Assembly: GCA_002292925.1 (NCBI GenBank)
Contig: DBCF01000196.1
Span: forward strand, 1 to 34,279
Source of the DNA: Roseiflexaceae bacterium UBA965
Lineage (GTDB): Bacteria > Chloroflexota > Chloroflexia > Chloroflexales > Roseiflexaceae
Direction of reading: 5' to 3'
Length of the DNA stretch: 34,279 bases
Shown here: positions 22,574 through 30,979 of the stretch, in pieces
Position numbering within the stretch: position 1 is the stretch's first letter
How the letters are laid out: every line of letters starts with the position of its first letter
Translations under genes and position numbers: made by a program
The notes under the pieces: model-generated
Seen by the model: the letters and a program-made list of their open reading frames with translations, nothing else
What the model was told of the DNA's origin: nothing
Database searches by the model: none

Positions 22574-24958
22574 TTAAGGATGCAAAATAACTGATTCACC
22601 AGCATTGAGCGTGACATTCCAGCCACTGGTATTGCACGAAGTGGCCTGATTCGCGGTGCGGAGTGCGGTATGACTGCGGATGGTAATCGTCGTGGCACGA
22701 CGTGCGGTAATCGTGGCTTGGGTGAGCGCTCCTGCCTGCCAGGTCATATCGACCACGACGCCACCGCGGGCACATAATCCGTGGACGCTGCCATCAGCCC
22801 ACATGGCCGGCAATGCGGGGAGCAGGTCGATTGCATCGGTGTGGCTTTGGAGCAAGAGTTCGGCAATGGCTGCCGGCGCCCCATAGCTGCCATCGATTTG
22901 GAATGGTGGGTGGGCGCCAAGCAGGCTGGGGTAGGTCGAATCACGTAGTAACCGATAAAGTACTGCCACGGTCGTATCACCATCGTGCAGACGGGCATAG
23001 CAGGCTGCCACCCATGCTGCGCTCCAGCCGGTATGACCGCCGCCGTGCGCCAAGCGCGTGGCCAGACTGGCACGCACGGCTTCGGCTAATTGTGGCGTGC
23101 CTGCGGGAGTAATTTGGTCACCCGGGTAAATCCCATACAAATGCGAAATATGGCGATGCCCGAGCTCGGCTTCAGGTAAATCGTGGCGCCATTCTTTGAG
23201 ACGTCCCGCGCTATCGATGAGTGGGGCAGGGAGCAAGGGGAGCGCCTGGTGGATTGCGTTGACCCAAGCGGCGTCTTGCTCACCCAGCATGGTAGCTAAT
23301 TTGATACAGGCATCAAATAGATGCCGGATCATCGCCATGTCGGATTCGCTCGAGATGGTCAAGCCACATGGTTGGCCATCGGCAGGGACGATAAAGACAT
23401 TTTCGGGTGAGGTTGACGGATTGGTGCCGAGGGTGCCATCGGGTTGTGGTTGCAACCAGTCGAGACAAAACTCGGCAGCCCCCCGTAGGGCAGGCAGTGC
23501 CTGTTGGCGAGCAAAATCTCGGTCACCCCCAAACTGTACATGCTCCCACAAGTGGGTCGAGAGCCATGCCGCCGAAAAGGGCCACATGAACCACAAAGCG
23601 CGCCCTTTGACGGGATTTGCCGGCGCCCAGATATCGGTGTTGTGGTGTGATGTCCAGCCACGACAGCCATAGCTGGCCGCTACTCGTTGCCCATCAACCA
23701 TCAAATTGGCCACTAGGTCGTGGAGTGGCCCTTGGCATTCTGCCAAATTGGTGGTTTGTACGGCCCAATAATTCATCTGGGTATTGATGTTGATGGTGTA
23801 ATTACTACTCCAGGCTGGACGCCGATTATCGTTCCAGATCCCCTGCAAGTTCGTTGCCTGCGTGCCTGGGCGTGAGCCAGCGATAATCAGGTAGCGCCCC
23901 ATTTGGAGCAGTAATGCCAACAACCCGAGGTCATCGGTGGGGACTTCTACCGGTGCGAGTTGGGCATCATGGGCGTGGTAGCGCAATGTCTCATCTACGA
24001 GGGTGTCAGATTGACTGTGCAGGCGTTGTAAGCGCACGTCTGTGGGCAGATCATCACGACTATTACCTAAGTCGAGGGTCATCCGTTGAAACAACGTTTG
24101 GTGGTCTGCCACATGCCGTTCCCAATGGTGGTGCTGGGCGCACGCTACATCCATTGTCTGTTGCACATGGGCAACTGCATCTGCCGTGGCTGGTTTGTCA
24201 AAGCGCTCAAAACTGGTGGCGGTGGTGACTACCAGCGTGGCGTGTGTCGCATCACGGAGGGTCAGTGTGTGACCGTCGTCACTTACGACGCCGTCGTGCT
24301 GGGCGATGGCCACGAGGATTGCTCCGCGCATTCCTTGCCCGAGACCCCGTTCGGGTTGAGGGTCATTGACATAACTTGGCTCGACGTGGAGCGGGGCGGC
24401 ATTGGTCAACAACAAGCGCCCAGCGACCATTTGGGTGGCCGTGGTGTAATGACTCTGGAGCGCCACACTAAACGTTAATTTGCCGTATTGATCGGCGTTG
24501 AGCTCGACAAATAGTGCTTGATCGGGCGCCGACACATAGGCTCGTCGTTGGTAGCGTACCCCGTTATTGATGTAGTGGGTGGTGCTGGTGGCGGTAGTGA
24601 GGTCAAGTTCACGCATGTAGTCATTGGCGCTGTCATCGTGGTGATGGGTGATGATGAGGTCGCCGAGCGGCAAATACGACTGCGTCCACGATTCGATCAT
24701 GTGGGTTTCGGTATAGATTTCCGCGGCGCGATATTCGCCATTGCTGAGTAGGGTGCGGATGTGGGCGAGGTGGGCTTGGTGGTCAGGATGGTTGCCGTCG
24801 CGGGGTGCGCCCGACCAAAACGTATCATCGTTGAGGGCGATTTTTTCGGCAGTGATATGCCCAAAAACCATACCACCGGTGCGACCATTGCCAATGGGGA
24901 GTGCCTCGACCCATGCCTGGGCTGGCTGGCGATACCACAAACGGTTACGGTTCATCAT
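22574..24958 (-). CDS. GH95 family alpha-L-fucosidase-like glycoside hydrolase
   Basis: A 794-aa glycoside hydrolase of family GH95. The N-terminal beta-sandwich has the family signature LPIGNGRTGGMVFG followed by ALNDDTFWSG. The (alpha/alpha)6 catalytic domain carries NTQMNYWAVQ, STSPENVF, RHISHLYGIYPGD, HTGWSAAW and FQIDGSYGAPAAIAELLLQSH, all recognisable GH95 blocks. Family members remove alpha-1,2-linked L-fucose or L-galactose from glycans. No signal peptide is present, so the enzyme is predicted cytoplasmic and would act on imported oligosaccharides. The ATG at 24958 is preferred to the TTG at 24979, since GAGGGAG lies between them. Confidence 0.92.
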   Translation of the reverse strand: MMNRNRLWYRQPAQAWVEALPIGNGRTGGMVFGHITAEKIALNDDTFWSGAPRDGNHPDHQAHLAHIRTLLSNGEYRAAEIYTETHMIESWTQSYLPLGDLIITHHHDDSANDYMRELDLTTATSTTHYINNGVRYQRRAYVSAPDQALFVELNADQYGKLTFSVALQSHYTTATQMVAGRLLLTNAAPLHVEPSYVNDPQPERGLGQGMRGAILVAIAQHDGVVSDDGHTLTLRDATHATLVVTTATSFERFDKPATADAVAHVQQTMDVACAQHHHWERHVADHQTLFQRMTLDLGNSRDDLPTDVRLQRLHSQSDTLVDETLRYHAHDAQLAPVEVPTDDLGLLALLLQMGRYLIIAGSRPGTQATNLQGIWNDNRRPAWSSNYTININTQMNYWAVQTTNLAECQGPLHDLVANLMVDGQRVAASYGCRGWTSHHNTDIWAPANPVKGRALWFMWPFSAAWLSTHLWEHVQFGGDRDFARQQALPALRGAAEFCLDWLQPQPDGTLGTNPSTSPENVFIVPADGQPCGLTISSESDMAMIRHLFDACIKLATMLGEQDAAWVNAIHQALPLLPAPLIDSAGRLKEWRHDLPEAELGHRHISHLYGIYPGDQITPAGTPQLAEAVRASLATRLAHGGGHTGWSAAWVAACYARLHDGDTTVAVLYRLLRDSTYPSLLGAHPPFQIDGSYGAPAAIAELLLQSHTDAIDLLPALPAMWADGSVHGLCARGGVVVDMTWQAGALTQATITARRATTITIRSHTALRTANQATSCNTSGWNVTLNAGESVILHP

Positions 24959-24975
24959 CGAACTCCCTCTATTGT

Positions 24976-25012
24976 TCAAGGGAATACCATCGTGATGATG
25001 ATATTCCCTTGA
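24976..25012 (-). terminator. Hairpin downstream of gpmI
   Basis: TCAAGGGAATA (24976-24986) and TATTCCCTTGA (25002-25012) form 11-bp perfect arms just after the gpmI stop and 17 bp before the GH95 start. It has no T-run, so it may only partly terminate, or may protect the gpmI message. Confidence 0.6.
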
Positions 25013-25031
25013 TTACGTTGACCACGGAGAT

Positions 25032-26591
25032 TTAGTGCACGATCAAACTTGTGCCGGTCATCTGGGGGGCTGGTTGGAGCCCAATCAAATCAAGCACGGT
25101 TGGGGCGATATCGCTGAGGCGGCCGCCGGTACGCAGTTGTGCGTTGGCGTAGGCGGAGCCTGCTGGGGCAACCAGCATCACGGGGACTTGGTTGATGGTA
25201 TGGGCGGTGAATGGGCCACCGGTGTCGAGGTCAATCATGTATTCAGCATTGCCATGGTCGGCAGTGACGATAGCCACGCCCCCTTTGGCGTTGACAGCGG
25301 CTACGACGGCTCCGATGCATTGATCGACGGTTTCGACGGCAGTAATCACCGCGGGAAGCACGCCGGTATGCCCGACCATGTCTGGGTTGGCAAAGTTGAC
25401 GATGATGACGTCGTATTTATCTGCGGCGATGGCTTGGAGCAAGCCATCACGGATTCCCGCCGCGCTCATTTCGGGCTGGAGATCGTAGGTGGCGACTTTG
25501 GGCGAGGCAACAAGCAACCGTTCTTCGTTGGGGAAGGGAATCTCACGGCCACCATTGAAATAAAAGGTGACGTGGGGGTATTTTTCGGTTTCAGCGGCAT
25601 GCAGTTGTGCCAAGCCGGCATCGGCAATTACTTTGGCCAGTGGTACGGCGACATCGTCATTATCAAAGGCGGTAGTAACGGGCAATCCTTTTTCGTATTC
25701 GGTCATGCCGACATAATAGAGATTGCTCAAGGTGGGGCGGCTAAAGCCATCAAAATCGGGCATTACAAAGGCGCGGGTGATTTGGCGCATGCGATCTGCA
25801 CGGAAGTTGAATGAAATAATCGCATCGTTGGCCTTGATGACTGCCACAGGGTTCCCGTCGGCATTGACGATGACGGTGGGTTTGATGAATTCATCGGTGA
25901 CATCGGCGTTGTACGAGCGTTGGATGGCATCTGCAGCATCGGCGACATGCTCGCCAATCCCAAAAACCATTGCTTCGTAGGCAATGCGGGTGCGTTCCCA
26001 ACGCTTGTCGCGGTCCATGGCATAGTAACGCCCGGTCACGCTGGCAATTTGACCGATACCGATTCGGGCAATGCCGGCCTCGAGCGTTGCGAGAAATCCG
26101 GCACCGCTGCGTGGCAATGCGTCACGGCCATCGGTAAATACGTGTAAATAGACGTTTTTAACACCGGCACGTTTGGCAAAATCAAGCAAGGCTAATTGGT
26201 GATTGATATGGCTATGCACGCCACCATCACCAAGCAATCCGGTGATATGCAAATCACTGTTGTATTTGCGGGTATGGGCGACGGCATTGAGGAAGGCGTC
26301 ATTATGATAAAAACTGCCATCTTCGATGCTACTGTCGATGCGCGTGATGTCTTGCATCACCACAAATCCAGCACCGAGGTTGAGATGTCCGACTTCAGAA
26401 TTCCCCATTTGCCCGGTTGGCAAGCCGACGTGTTTTTCGGCGGCATAAATCAAGGTGGTGGGGCAAGTAGCCCGCCAATGATCGAGATTGGGGGTATTGG
26501 CCTGTTTGACTGCATTGCCAACAATGTCAGTACGTTCACCAAGTCCATCAAGGATGGCTAACAATACAGGACGTGGGCGAGAATCAGACAT
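25032..26591 (-). CDS. gpmI: 2,3-bisphosphoglycerate-independent phosphoglycerate mutase
   Basis: Interconverts 3- and 2-phosphoglycerate in glycolysis and gluconeogenesis. The 519-aa protein of the alkaline-phosphatase superfamily has the metal aspartate D15 (AILDGLGER), nucleophile serine S65 (QMGNSEVGHLNLGAG), TDGRDALP, GRYYAMDRDKRW, FNFRADRMRQ and the C-terminal metal motif TADHGNAEYM. The ATG at 26591 is preferred because homology begins at SRPRPVLLAILDG and GAGGAG lies upstream. The frame extending to 26816 overlaps the end of secA and is noncoding. It follows secA by 80 bp with a hairpin between. Confidence 0.96.
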   Translation of the reverse strand: MSDSRPRPVLLAILDGLGERTDIVGNAVKQANTPNLDHWRATCPTTLIYAAEKHVGLPTGQMGNSEVGHLNLGAGFVVMQDITRIDSSIEDGSFYHNDAFLNAVAHTRKYNSDLHITGLLGDGGVHSHINHQLALLDFAKRAGVKNVYLHVFTDGRDALPRSGAGFLATLEAGIARIGIGQIASVTGRYYAMDRDKRWERTRIAYEAMVFGIGEHVADAADAIQRSYNADVTDEFIKPTVIVNADGNPVAVIKANDAIISFNFRADRMRQITRAFVMPDFDGFSRPTLSNLYYVGMTEYEKGLPVTTAFDNDDVAVPLAKVIADAGLAQLHAAETEKYPHVTFYFNGGREIPFPNEERLLVASPKVATYDLQPEMSAAGIRDGLLQAIAADKYDVIIVNFANPDMVGHTGVLPAVITAVETVDQCIGAVVAAVNAKGGVAIVTADHGNAEYMIDLDTGGPFTAHTINQVPVMLVAPAGSAYANAQLRTGGRLSDIAPTVLDLIGLQPAPQMTGTSLIVH

Positions 26592-26627
26592 GAATTTACT
26601 ACTCCTCGTTGTGGTGGTATCAATGAC

Positions 26628-26654
26628 GAGACGCGCGGAAAGCCAGCGCGTCTC
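26628..26654. repeat. Hairpin/REP-like element between secA and gpmI
   Basis: GAGACGCGC (26628-26636) and GCGCGTCTC (26646-26654) form a perfect 9-bp GC-rich stem with a 9-nt loop, flanked by TACGTA on one side. No T-run follows. The sequence type resembles short dispersed hairpin repeats described in other bacterial genomes. It could also stabilise the 3' end of the secA message. Confidence 0.55.
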
Positions 26655-26671
26655 TACGTAGGTGTGTTTGA

Positions 26672-29554
26672 CTAGCGACGTTGTTTGCCGCGGGCGACGG
26701 GTGCGTTGCTTGTTTGTGCTGGTTTGGCAGCGCCTTGTTTTTGTAACAGCGCCAACAGTTCTTGTTCGCGGCCAAGGTGACATACCTTGAATTTGCGACC
26801 ACTCCCACACGGACAAGTATCATTGCGACCCGGCATGCGTTGGTCGTTGCGGACGGTGCGGTTGGCGGAGGTATCGTCGCTATCGTCTTCGACTTTGGCT
26901 TGTTGGGCGGCTACGAGGCGCTTGAGTTGTTCGGCTTCGAACTGGCGCAACGTTTGCTCGTATTGGAATGAAACGTGGATGATTTGGTAGACTACATCGC
27001 GCTCAATGTTGTTTTTGAGCTCTTCAAACATTGTGAAGGCTTGGCGTTGGTACTCGATCAACGGGTCGCGTTGGGCGATAGCTTGCAAGCCGATTTCTTG
27101 GCGCAAATCTTCCATACCGGTCAGGTATTCGACCCAGTGGCGGTCGATGATACCGAGCAACATGCGGCGTTCGACATAGCGCATGTTTTCGACGCCGATG
27201 GCTTTTTCGCGCACCTCATAGGCTGATTCGAGTTGGGCGATGAGCTCGGCGATGATTTCGTCGCGAGCCAAATCGACTAGTTCTTCTTCGATGCCTTTGG
27301 GCAAAAGGGGATTGACGGTGCGCAGTGGGCGCATCAATGGTGCCAAATCCCATTCGTCGGGGTCAGGCCCGAGGTGTTGGGCTACGAGTGATTCGATTTC
27401 GGCGGTGAGCATGCCGATAATCCGGCTCCGTACGTCTTCGCCATCGAGAATGTGGCGGCGGTCGGCATAGATGACCGTGCGTTGTTTGTTCATCACGTCG
27501 TCGAATTCGACGGTGTGCTTGCGCAAGTCAAAGTTATACCCTTCGACGCGGGTTTGGGCGTTTTCGATTGAGCGGTTAATCAACCCTGCTTCAATGGGGA
27601 CGTTGTCGTCGACGCCAAGGCGCTCCATCAACGATTTGACGCGCTCCATGGGACCAAAGCGCTTCATCAGGTCGTCTTCGAGGGCCAAATAAAAGCGTGA
27701 CGAGCCGGGGTCCCCTTGGCGACCGGCCCGACCGCGCAACTGATTGTCGATGCGACGTGCTTCGTGGCGCTCGGTACCGATGACGTGCAATCCACCGAGG
27801 GTGACCACTTGTTCGCGTTCGATTTCGGTGCGCCGGCTGGCTTCGGCGAGGGCTACGTTGAGTTGTTCGGGGGTGGCAGTATCGCTATCGAGTTGTTGTT
27901 CGGCCAAAATCAAATCGACCAAGCCGTCAGGATTACCGCCCAACAAAATGTCAGTACCACGACCGGCCATGTTGGTGGCGATGGTGACACTGCCGAGCCG
28001 ACCGGCTTGGGCGATGACGGTAGCTTCGCGTTCGTGTTGCTTGGCATTGAGTACTTGGTGGACGATGCCGGCACTGCGCATCAACACACTGAGTCGCTCT
28101 GAGGTTTCGACCGATGTCGTCCCCACGAGCACTGGCCGGCCAAGGGCATATTGCTCTTGGATGTCAGTGATGACGGCGTTGAATTTGGCGGCTTCGGTGC
28201 GATAAATATGATCGTCGGTGTCTTTGCGTACCATTGGGCGATGGGTGGGGATGACGGTGACTTCGAGATTGTAGATTTTGGCAAATTCTTCACGCTCGGT
28301 GTCGGCCGTACCGGTCATGCCGGCGAGTTTTTTGTACATGCGGAAGAAGTTTTGGTAGGTAATCGTGGCCAAGGTGACGTTTTCTTGGCGGGTACGTACC
28401 CCTTCTTTGGCTTCGATGGCTTGGTGCAAGCCGTCGCTCCAGCGTCGCCCTGCCATTTTGCGGCCAGTGAATTCATCGACGATGACCACCTCGCCGTCGG
28501 CTTCGACGATGTAATCGTGGTCACGGTGGTAAATGAATTGGGCGCGCAAGGCGTTTTCGAGGTAGTGGGTCAGTTCGTAATATTTGGGGTCATACAGATT
28601 CTCTGTTTGGGGGATGCGCAACAAGCGCTCCACTTTGAGGATGCCCTGCATGGTCATCTGGATGCTTTTGGAGCGGGGGTCAATCATGAAGTCGCCCGCT
28701 GGGTCGAGTTCATCTTTTTTGACTTGTTCAGGCGTAAATTTGCTCGGCGTCAGGTTGCGTACCAGCTGGGCAAAGCGTTTGTACTCTTGGCTGCTTTCTT
28801 GAGCTGGCCCCGAGATAATCAACGGTGTGCGGGCTTCGTCAATCAAAATATTGTCGATTTCGTCGACAATCGCAAAATTGAGTGGGCGTTGCACCAATTG
28901 TTGTTCTTCAAATACCATGTTGTCACGCAGGTAGTCGAAGCCGAATTCGCTGTTGGTGCCATAGGTGATGTCGGCGTGGTAGGCTTCACGGCGAGTGACG
29001 TGGCGCCAGTGAATCAAGCGCCGGTCGTCGCTGGTGGCATTGGGGTCAATAAAGTCGGGGTCAAAAATAGCCGAAAATTCGTGGGCAATCACACCTACTT
29101 GAAGCCCCAAGGTATGGAAAATCGGCGCCATCCAGCCGGCACCAACCCGCACGAGGTAATCATTGACGGTAATAAGATGCACCCCTTTGCCGCTGAGGGC
29201 GTTGAGGTAGAGTGGCAAGGTGGCAACGAGGGTTTTACCTTCGCCGGTTTTCATTTCGGCGATGCGACCGCTGTGCAACGTGATACCACCGATGAGCTGC
29301 ACGTCGTAATGGCGTTGCCCGTTGTAGCGCTTGGCCGTTTCGCGCACCAACGCAAACGCCTCGGGCAAAATATCGTCGAGCGTGGCGCCGTTGGCGAGTC
29401 GCTCTTTGAATCGTGGCGTATATGCTGCCAATTCGGCGGTACTACAACCAGCCATCGTTGCTTCGAGGGCGTTGATTTTGGTGATAAGCGGCGCTATGCG
29501 GCTGAGCTCTTTTTCAGAGCCGTTGCCGAGCAGATTTTTTAAGAAATTAAACAC
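26672..29554 (-). CDS. secA: Preprotein translocase ATPase SecA
   Basis: Drives post-translational protein export through SecYEG at the inner face of the membrane. The 960-aa protein has Walker A in AEMKTGEGKTLVA (about residues 100-108), DEAD-like IVDEIDNILIDEARTPLIISG, the preprotein-binding domain, TNMAGRGTDILLGGNP and GRAGRQGDPGSSRFYLALEDD motifs, helical scaffold and wing domains, and a C-terminal SEC-C zinc site CPCGSGRKFKVCH (about 914-926). Homology begins at MFNFLKNLLG, encoded from the GTG at 29554. AAGGAG sits 7 nt upstream of that codon but only 1 nt from the GTG at 29560, so 29554 is chosen. A TG dinucleotide repeat separates the ribosome site from the start. Confidence 0.97.
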   Translation of the reverse strand: MFNFLKNLLGNGSEKELSRIAPLITKINALEATMAGCSTAELAAYTPRFKERLANGATLDDILPEAFALVRETAKRYNGQRHYDVQLIGGITLHSGRIAEMKTGEGKTLVATLPLYLNALSGKGVHLITVNDYLVRVGAGWMAPIFHTLGLQVGVIAHEFSAIFDPDFIDPNATSDDRRLIHWRHVTRREAYHADITYGTNSEFGFDYLRDNMVFEEQQLVQRPLNFAIVDEIDNILIDEARTPLIISGPAQESSQEYKRFAQLVRNLTPSKFTPEQVKKDELDPAGDFMIDPRSKSIQMTMQGILKVERLLRIPQTENLYDPKYYELTHYLENALRAQFIYHRDHDYIVEADGEVVIVDEFTGRKMAGRRWSDGLHQAIEAKEGVRTRQENVTLATITYQNFFRMYKKLAGMTGTADTEREEFAKIYNLEVTVIPTHRPMVRKDTDDHIYRTEAAKFNAVITDIQEQYALGRPVLVGTTSVETSERLSVLMRSAGIVHQVLNAKQHEREATVIAQAGRLGSVTIATNMAGRGTDILLGGNPDGLVDLILAEQQLDSDTATPEQLNVALAEASRRTEIEREQVVTLGGLHVIGTERHEARRIDNQLRGRAGRQGDPGSSRFYLALEDDLMKRFGPMERVKSLMERLGVDDNVPIEAGLINRSIENAQTRVEGYNFDLRKHTVEFDDVMNKQRTVIYADRRHILDGEDVRSRIIGMLTAEIESLVAQHLGPDPDEWDLAPLMRPLRTVNPLLPKGIEEELVDLARDEIIAELIAQLESAYEVREKAIGVENMRYVERRMLLGIIDRHWVEYLTGMEDLRQEIGLQAIAQRDPLIEYQRQAFTMFEELKNNIERDVVYQIIHVSFQYEQTLRQFEAEQLKRLVAAQQAKVEDDSDDTSANRTVRNDQRMPGRNDTCPCGSGRKFKVCHLGREQELLALLQKQGAAKPAQTSNAPVARGKQRR

Positions 29555-29612
29555 ACACACACTCCTTGTGATGACGTGACTGCATCCCCTAGGGCTCAGT
29601 ACATTCGCAAAA

Positions 29613-29621
29613 ATTATACCA
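29613..29621 (-). promoter_or_regulatory. Extended -10 promoter for secA
   Basis: On the minus strand TGG-TATAAT is a perfect -10 (29613-29618) with an extended TG, placing the transcript start near 29606 and leaving a leader of about 50 nt. No good -35 is present. Confidence 0.6.
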
Positions 29622-29709
29622 TATGCGCCGTCGATACGCCGATATAGCGTGTGTGGGATGGGGGTATTCTAGTGATTTTCTTGTATTTCAGTCAACAAAA
29701 CCACAATTA

Positions 29710-29739
29710 CTGACTCGTGGTGGCGACTATCCGTATAAT
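29710..29739 (+). promoter_or_regulatory. Promoter of MFS gene, apparently leaderless
   Basis: A perfect -10 TATAAT (29734-29739) with CTGACT (29710-29715) at 18 bp puts the predicted start near 29746. That is the first base of the MFS ATG, and no Shine-Dalgarno precedes it. Confidence 0.6.
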
Positions 29740-29745
29740 AGATAT

Positions 29746-30951
29746 ATGAAAACAATAACGACGTCGGTATGGTGGCGAACAGCCATTTTATTGTGGGTTA
29801 CCCAATTTAGCGTATTGGTGAGTGGCAATGCCATCAATTTTGCCTTGATTTGGCAATTAACGACCATCACACATTCGGTACAAACGCTGAGTATTTTGGC
29901 GGCATTGACGCTTGTGCCGGGGATTGTGGTGACACCACTCGCCGGGATGTTGAGTGACCGCATGTCACGGCGCTGGCTGATGATTGGTGCCGAAGGATTG
30001 GCATTGGTGCCGCTGGTAGTGCTTTGGCAGTGGCGCGAGAGTATCGCACCGAACATGATTTATGGGGTAGTAATTTGGCGGTCTGTGCTGACGGCTGTCT
30101 ATGTGGCGGCATTTCAGGCCGCGTTGCCCCAAATCGTGCCGAGTCAGCACTTCCAGCGCGTCAGTGGCATCCAACAAGTAGTAACGGGTGGTGCGTCGTT
30201 GTTGGCGCCACTGCTTGGTGCCATGATTGTGATGGCGCAGTGGTTGGCGCCAGCTATTGGTGCTGCGGTAATCGCGTTGTTGGTGAGTATCGTGATGGTA
30301 GCGGTTGTGCGCTTTGCTGAACCAGCCCACGGGCGCTTGCGGATGCCGTGGCAACAAGATTGGGCGGATGTGCAACAGCTCTATCGTCAGCGCCATGGCT
30401 TGGGGCAATTGGTGGGGGCGGCGGTCGTGCTCAATATGTGCGTGTTGCCGATTTTTAGTTTGTTGCCGTACCTCGTGACGGATTACTTCCAAGCCCAAGC
30501 TTGGCTATTGGCGTGGTGTGAGTTTGCTGGTGGTATGGGGATGATCTTGGCAGCGGTGGTTTTGGCCGTGTGGGGCGGATTTCGGCGCACTATTCATACC
30601 TTGATCGTTGCAGTGGTGTTGCTGGGCGTGGCAATGACGCTGTTGGCGCTGACACCCCCTACGCAACCCTACCTGTTGGTGGTGGCCTTGGGGGTGATTG
30701 GTTGGGCGGCTGCGTGGGCGCATGGCCCACTCTTGAGTCTGCTCCAAGCCAATGTGCCGGCGACGATGCATGGGCGCGCTATGGCGGTGCTCAGCACCGC
30801 CATGAATGTGGCTGCGCCGGTGGGAATTGTGGTGGCAGGGGCCGTGATGACGCGGGTTGGCCCCCAATGGTGGGCAGCGAGTGTGGCATTGGTGGTGGCG
30901 TTGGTGGTGTATTGGGCTCTGCGTGGCCCATTGATGGATCTTGATCGCTGA
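29746..30951 (+). CDS. MFS transporter
   Basis: A 401-aa membrane protein with about twelve hydrophobic segments, belonging to the major facilitator superfamily. It is of the kind related to macrolide/multidrug efflux proteins (MFS_3/MefA-like), with SGNAINFALIW in the first helix and the loop 2-3 motif GMLSDRMSRRWLMI (the family's G-x-L-x-D-R-x-x-R-R pattern). Substrate unknown. The ATG at 29746 begins at the natural N-terminus (MKTITTSVWWRTAILLW). The longer frame from 29623 would run through the promoter. It is co-oriented and 28 bp upstream of an APH-like kinase gene, a pairing suggestive of drug or metabolite handling. Confidence 0.88.
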   Translation: MKTITTSVWWRTAILLWVTQFSVLVSGNAINFALIWQLTTITHSVQTLSILAALTLVPGIVVTPLAGMLSDRMSRRWLMIGAEGLALVPLVVLWQWRESIAPNMIYGVVIWRSVLTAVYVAAFQAALPQIVPSQHFQRVSGIQQVVTGGASLLAPLLGAMIVMAQWLAPAIGAAVIALLVSIVMVAVVRFAEPAHGRLRMPWQQDWADVQQLYRQRHGLGQLVGAAVVLNMCVLPIFSLLPYLVTDYFQAQAWLLAWCEFAGGMGMILAAVVLAVWGGFRRTIHTLIVAVVLLGVAMTLLALTPPTQPYLLVVALGVIGWAAAWAHGPLLSLLQANVPATMHGRAMAVLSTAMNVAAPVGIVVAGAVMTRVGPQWWAASVALVVALVVYWALRGPLMDLDR

Positions 30952-30979
30952 TATGTTGTGTATCAAAGGAATATGTGCA

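Noticed and set aside
25035..25814. 259-codon plus-strand frame opposite gpmI
   Set aside because: It is antisense to conserved gpmI motifs and its Gly/Asp/Ile-rich product has no recognisable features.
26592..26816. Extended N-terminus for the phosphoglycerate mutase
   Set aside because: It overlaps the 3' end of secA and lacks any homology-like sequence; GAGGAG and the conserved N-terminus support 26591.
28151..29542. 463-codon open frame antisense to secA
   Set aside because: It lies fully within secA, mirrors its codon pattern, and its translation shows only low-complexity Gly/Val/Phe/Asp-rich sequence with no domain. Long antisense frames are common in this codon usage.
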